8,769 nucleotides of DNA from Bacteroidota bacterium (GTDB taxonomy: Bacteria; Bacteroidota; Bacteroidia; NS11-12g; UBA955): contig CANHGC010000048.1 of the NCBI GenBank assembly GCA_947460045.1, positions 1-8,769 of the forward strand, written 5' to 3'. Positions within the stretch are counted from its first letter, which is position 1, and each line of letters begins with the position of its first letter. A program made the position numbers and the translations under genes. The notes under the pieces are model-generated. The model had not been told where the DNA came from. It made no database searches and worked only from the letters and a program-made list of their open reading frames with translations. Shown in pieces: positions 6,717 to 8,769 of this stretch.

Positions 6717-7304
6717 CTACTTCAAATCAAACTTCTTCAATACAAACAATGTGCGCTTGCGCCAAACTGGGTGCGAATTGTATTTCTTGTACAAGTACTG
6801 AACCATTTCTTGATTGTTTTTGGGCGCTCTGTGATGCTTGCGCTTGAACGCACGCTCCATTCCATCCAAATACATACCAAAATCTACCATACAATCGTAC
6901 CAACTGGCAAATCTCGCGTAGTTGGATTTTGTGCGGCCCAACGACATTGTTTTGCGTGCTCTGGGCTGACGCATACCGGTTAAGTTGAAATCCCTACGAG
7001 CATAAATGCTGTTATCGCCATCATTTCCACTTTCAACAATTTTTACTGCAATAAACAATTTGGCCCATTTGCCAATCGCCTTCTTCCCCACTGTGTACAT
7101 GTCTTGTACGCGAGGAATTACCTTCAACGACAATGACAATGAATCGAAATACAATGAATCTTTAACTACAACAACGGATGTATCTGATGCCTTAACAGTT
7201 GAAACTGGTAATGCTACCTCCGTACCAAAAGCCGATTTACCGACAGCTGCTGCGGTCAAAAAAAGTAGCACCAGGGTTGGAATCGCTAATTTATTTTTGA
7301 ACAT
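6717..7304 (-). CDS. small exported glucosaminidase-like protein
   Basis: A 195-residue exported protein probably acting on peptidoglycan in the periplasm. Residues 1-27 form a signal peptide (FKNK, then a long hydrophobic core ending AAAVGKSAFG). Residues 40-65 are a polar linker. From about 75 on it resembles the lysozyme-like glucosaminidase domain (FlgJ C-terminal type / GH73): FIAVKIVESG (84-93) offers E91 as the candidate catalytic acid, FNLTGMRQPRARKT (106-119) replaces the usual NNLFGMR-K block, and YARFASWYDCMVDFGMYL (129-146) matches the Y-A-x-F-x-S-W-x-x-S-V-x-D-Y block. The C-terminal part is very basic. The loop after E91 is short and lacks the common W-G-T-S sequence, so activity is uncertain and a non-catalytic binding role is possible. 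GGGAG lies only one base before the ATG, too close for a standard Shine-Dalgarno sequence; no other Met precedes the signal peptide. It lies 61 bp after dnaG on the same strand with no terminator visible between them. Confidence 0.7.
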   Translation of the reverse strand: MFKNKLAIPTLVLLFLTAAAVGKSAFGTEVALPVSTVKASDTSVVVVKDSLYFDSLSLSLKVIPRVQDMYTVGKKAIGKWAKLFIAVKIVESGNDGDNSIYARRDFNLTGMRQPRARKTMSLGRTKSNYARFASWYDCMVDFGMYLDGMERAFKRKHHRAPKNNQEMVQYLYKKYNSHPVWRKRTLFVLKKFDLK

Positions 7305-7365
7305 ACTCCCTAGTATGCAAACAGTGTGCCAAAGTACTAACTAATTACAAAGCAATGACTTAACC

Positions 7366-8769
7366 TCAAATCCTACTCACCGAATTTCCCAATTTGAGGG
7401 CAATTTCCCTTTTTAATTGGTTCAAATTCTTCAAATATTCCATCATTACCATCATGTCTTCATCGGCAACACTCGCATTTTCTTTGATCAATTCCAGGTG
7501 TTCTTCGATTCTCGCATCCAACTTTTTACGTCGCAAATGCAAAAAAACATTCACCACTTGCTCTCTGTAACTCAGCGATTCGTCTTTTACATCGATATAA
7601 TTATCGGCATAGGCCGGACTCAAAGGATAGCCCTCTGCCATTACACCAGCCGCCCAAGCCGCAATTTCTGGATCTGTGTGATGCACAAAGAACTTTTGAC
7701 CAGGCCAACCCGTTTGTGATAGGACCTCTTGTTCCAATTTCATACAAAGGGCATGTTCAAATTCAATCAATTCATCTTGCTTGAGTTCTTCCCACACAAA
7801 ATCAAACACCGATTTTTCCTCTACAAACACTTGTTCGGCATACAACAACAAAATACGGAACACCGCCAATTCCTGCTCCTTGTGATCGAGCAAATTCACC
7901 CGCAGAGCACCGCTCCCACCTTCAATAAAACCAAAAGACGCACCGGCTCCTTCGATGGCTGATTTTACCTCTTTCTCAAACTCCTGATTCTCTTTGGCCT
8001 GTTGTTGCTTCACCAATTTGGCAAGCTCTTGAACCAGCACCGCTTCTTCCATCTCACAAATCCCTGCCAATTGCTGAGCCAAAGCCGCGCGTTTGAGGGG
8101 ATCGTTGATCAACGACAAACTCTTCAGAATGTCGCGCACCGCATCCGACTTCCGCAATGGGTCATTCTTGGTTTCATCGATGAGCAATTTGGCCTTGAAG
8201 AAGATGAAGGTTTCTTCGTTTTCATTGATGTATTGCTGAAACCTGTCGCCACCCAGTTCTTTGCAGTAAGAGTCTGGATCCTGTCCTTCTGGCAAAGGCA
8301 CCACCCGCACGTTCAACCCTTCTTGCAGCAGCAAATCAATACCTCGAATCGAAGCTTTGATACCCGCCATATCGCCATCGTATACAACTGTTACGTTACT
8401 GGTAAATCGTTTGAGTAGTTTAATCTGTCCGGGCGTTAGGGCCGTTCCCGAACTCGCCACCGCGTTTTCAATGCCCGATTGGTGTAGGGTAATCACATCG
8501 GTATATCCCTCTGTCATGTACACCTTGTCCAACTTTTTCACGGCGTTGTTCGCCTGGAACATCCCAAAGAGTACATCGCTTTTTTTGTACAGCTCCGTTT
8601 CGGGGGAATTCACGTATTTGGGCGATGGATCCGTGGAGCTCATCTTGCGTCCAGCAAAACCAATCACTTTTCCGGTCACGGCGAAGATGCTGAACATCAC
8701 CCGGTATCGAAACAAATCGTAGTGCGTGCCGTTATCGCGAACTTTCAACAACCCCGCCTTCACCATCAC
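7366..8769 (-). CDS. dnaG: DNA primase, N-terminus cut by window edge
   Basis: Makes the RNA primers for DNA replication together with the replicative helicase. The frame is open to the right edge, where the first visible codon is GTG (valine), not a start. About 180 residues, including the zinc-binding domain and part of the polymerase domain, lie outside. In the visible 467 residues, SPETELYKKSDVLFG (55-69) precedes the TOPRIM domain, whose metal-binding acids are E87 in EGYTD (87-91) and D131 and D133 in DGD (131-133). GQDPDSY is at 162-168, and AVASSGTALT (103-112) is the typical TOPRIM core. A glycine-rich linker (273-287, GAGASFG then GGSG) leads into an acidic, helical C-terminal domain (about 295-467), the place of the DnaB-helicase-binding domain. 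This tail is less conserved and is identified by position. No frameshift or internal stop is seen. Confidence 0.96.
   Translation of the reverse strand: MMVKAGLLKVRDNGTHYDLFRYRVMFSIFAVTGKVIGFAGRKMSSTDPSPKYVNSPETELYKKSDVLFGMFQANNAVKKLDKVYMTEGYTDVITLHQSGIENAVASSGTALTPGQIKLLKRFTSNVTVVYDGDMAGIKASIRGIDLLLQEGLNVRVVPLPEGQDPDSYCKELGGDRFQQYINENEETFIFFKAKLLIDETKNDPLRKSDAVRDILKSLSLINDPLKRAALAQQLAGICEMEEAVLVQELAKLVKQQQAKENQEFEKEVKSAIEGAGASFGFIEGGSGALRVNLLDHKEQELAVFRILLLYAEQVFVEEKSVFDFVWEELKQDELIEFEHALCMKLEQEVLSQTGWPGQKFFVHHTDPEIAAWAAGVMAEGYPLSPAYADNYIDVKDESLSYREQVVNVFLHLRRKKLDARIEEHLELIKENASVADEDMMVMMEYLKNLNQLKREIALKLGNSVSRI

Noticed and set aside
7305..7365. Possible -33/-7 promoter before the glucosaminidase-like gene
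   Set aside because: TTTG-like blocks occur on the minus strand (near TACTTTGG and CTGTTTGC), but none combines a proper TAnnTTTG box with a TTG at 19-21 bp spacing. No hairpin with a U tract was seen here either.
1..8769. Mobile element, CRISPR array, phage or defence system
   Set aside because: No direct-repeat arrays, transposase, integrase, toxin-antitoxin pair or nuclease module was seen. Every gene except the gldB-like and glucosaminidase-like ones belongs to a common family, and base composition looks even across the window.

Overview
The window comes from a member of the Bacteroidota. The signs are a GldB-type lipoprotein, a PorT/OMP_b-brl_2 type outer-membrane barrel, start codons mostly without a Shine-Dalgarno sequence, and tight gene packing with ATGA overlaps. 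The order or family cannot be fixed by eye. Coding density is very high: no gap between genes exceeds 61 bp, and I see no tRNA, rRNA, CRISPR array, insertion sequence or phage-like gene.

Layout. (1) Bases 1-2972, minus strand, read right to left: a GldB-like lipoprotein, a PaaI-type hot-dog thioesterase, a class I SAM methyltransferase and a YdfG-like short-chain dehydrogenase cut by the left edge. The last three are joined by two 4-base ATGA overlaps, so this looks like one operon. (2) Bases 2980-6680, plus strand: a secreted outer-membrane beta-barrel protein, glutamine-dependent NAD+ synthetase (nadE) and a 12-helix MFS transporter. The gaps are 6 bp and then a 4-base ATGA overlap, again suggesting an operon. 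The two operons start head to head with only 7 bp between start codons. (3) Bases 6717-8769, minus strand: a small secreted glucosaminidase-like protein and, upstream of it, the C-terminal two thirds or more of DNA primase (dnaG), cut by the right edge. An intrinsic terminator for this strand lies over the last codons of the convergent MFS gene.

The functions are mostly core or envelope related: primer synthesis for replication, NAD+ synthesis, cell-wall processing, an outer-membrane barrel and a gliding-associated lipoprotein. From memory, gldB lying close to nadE recurs in Bacteroidota, so this looks like a chromosomal region rather than an accessory island. I find no convincing new defence or mobile system. 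The points most worth a second look are the 7-bp head-to-head start, the little-characterised gldB/thioesterase/methyltransferase/SDR operon, the nadE-MFS coupling and the terminator embedded in the MFS gene.
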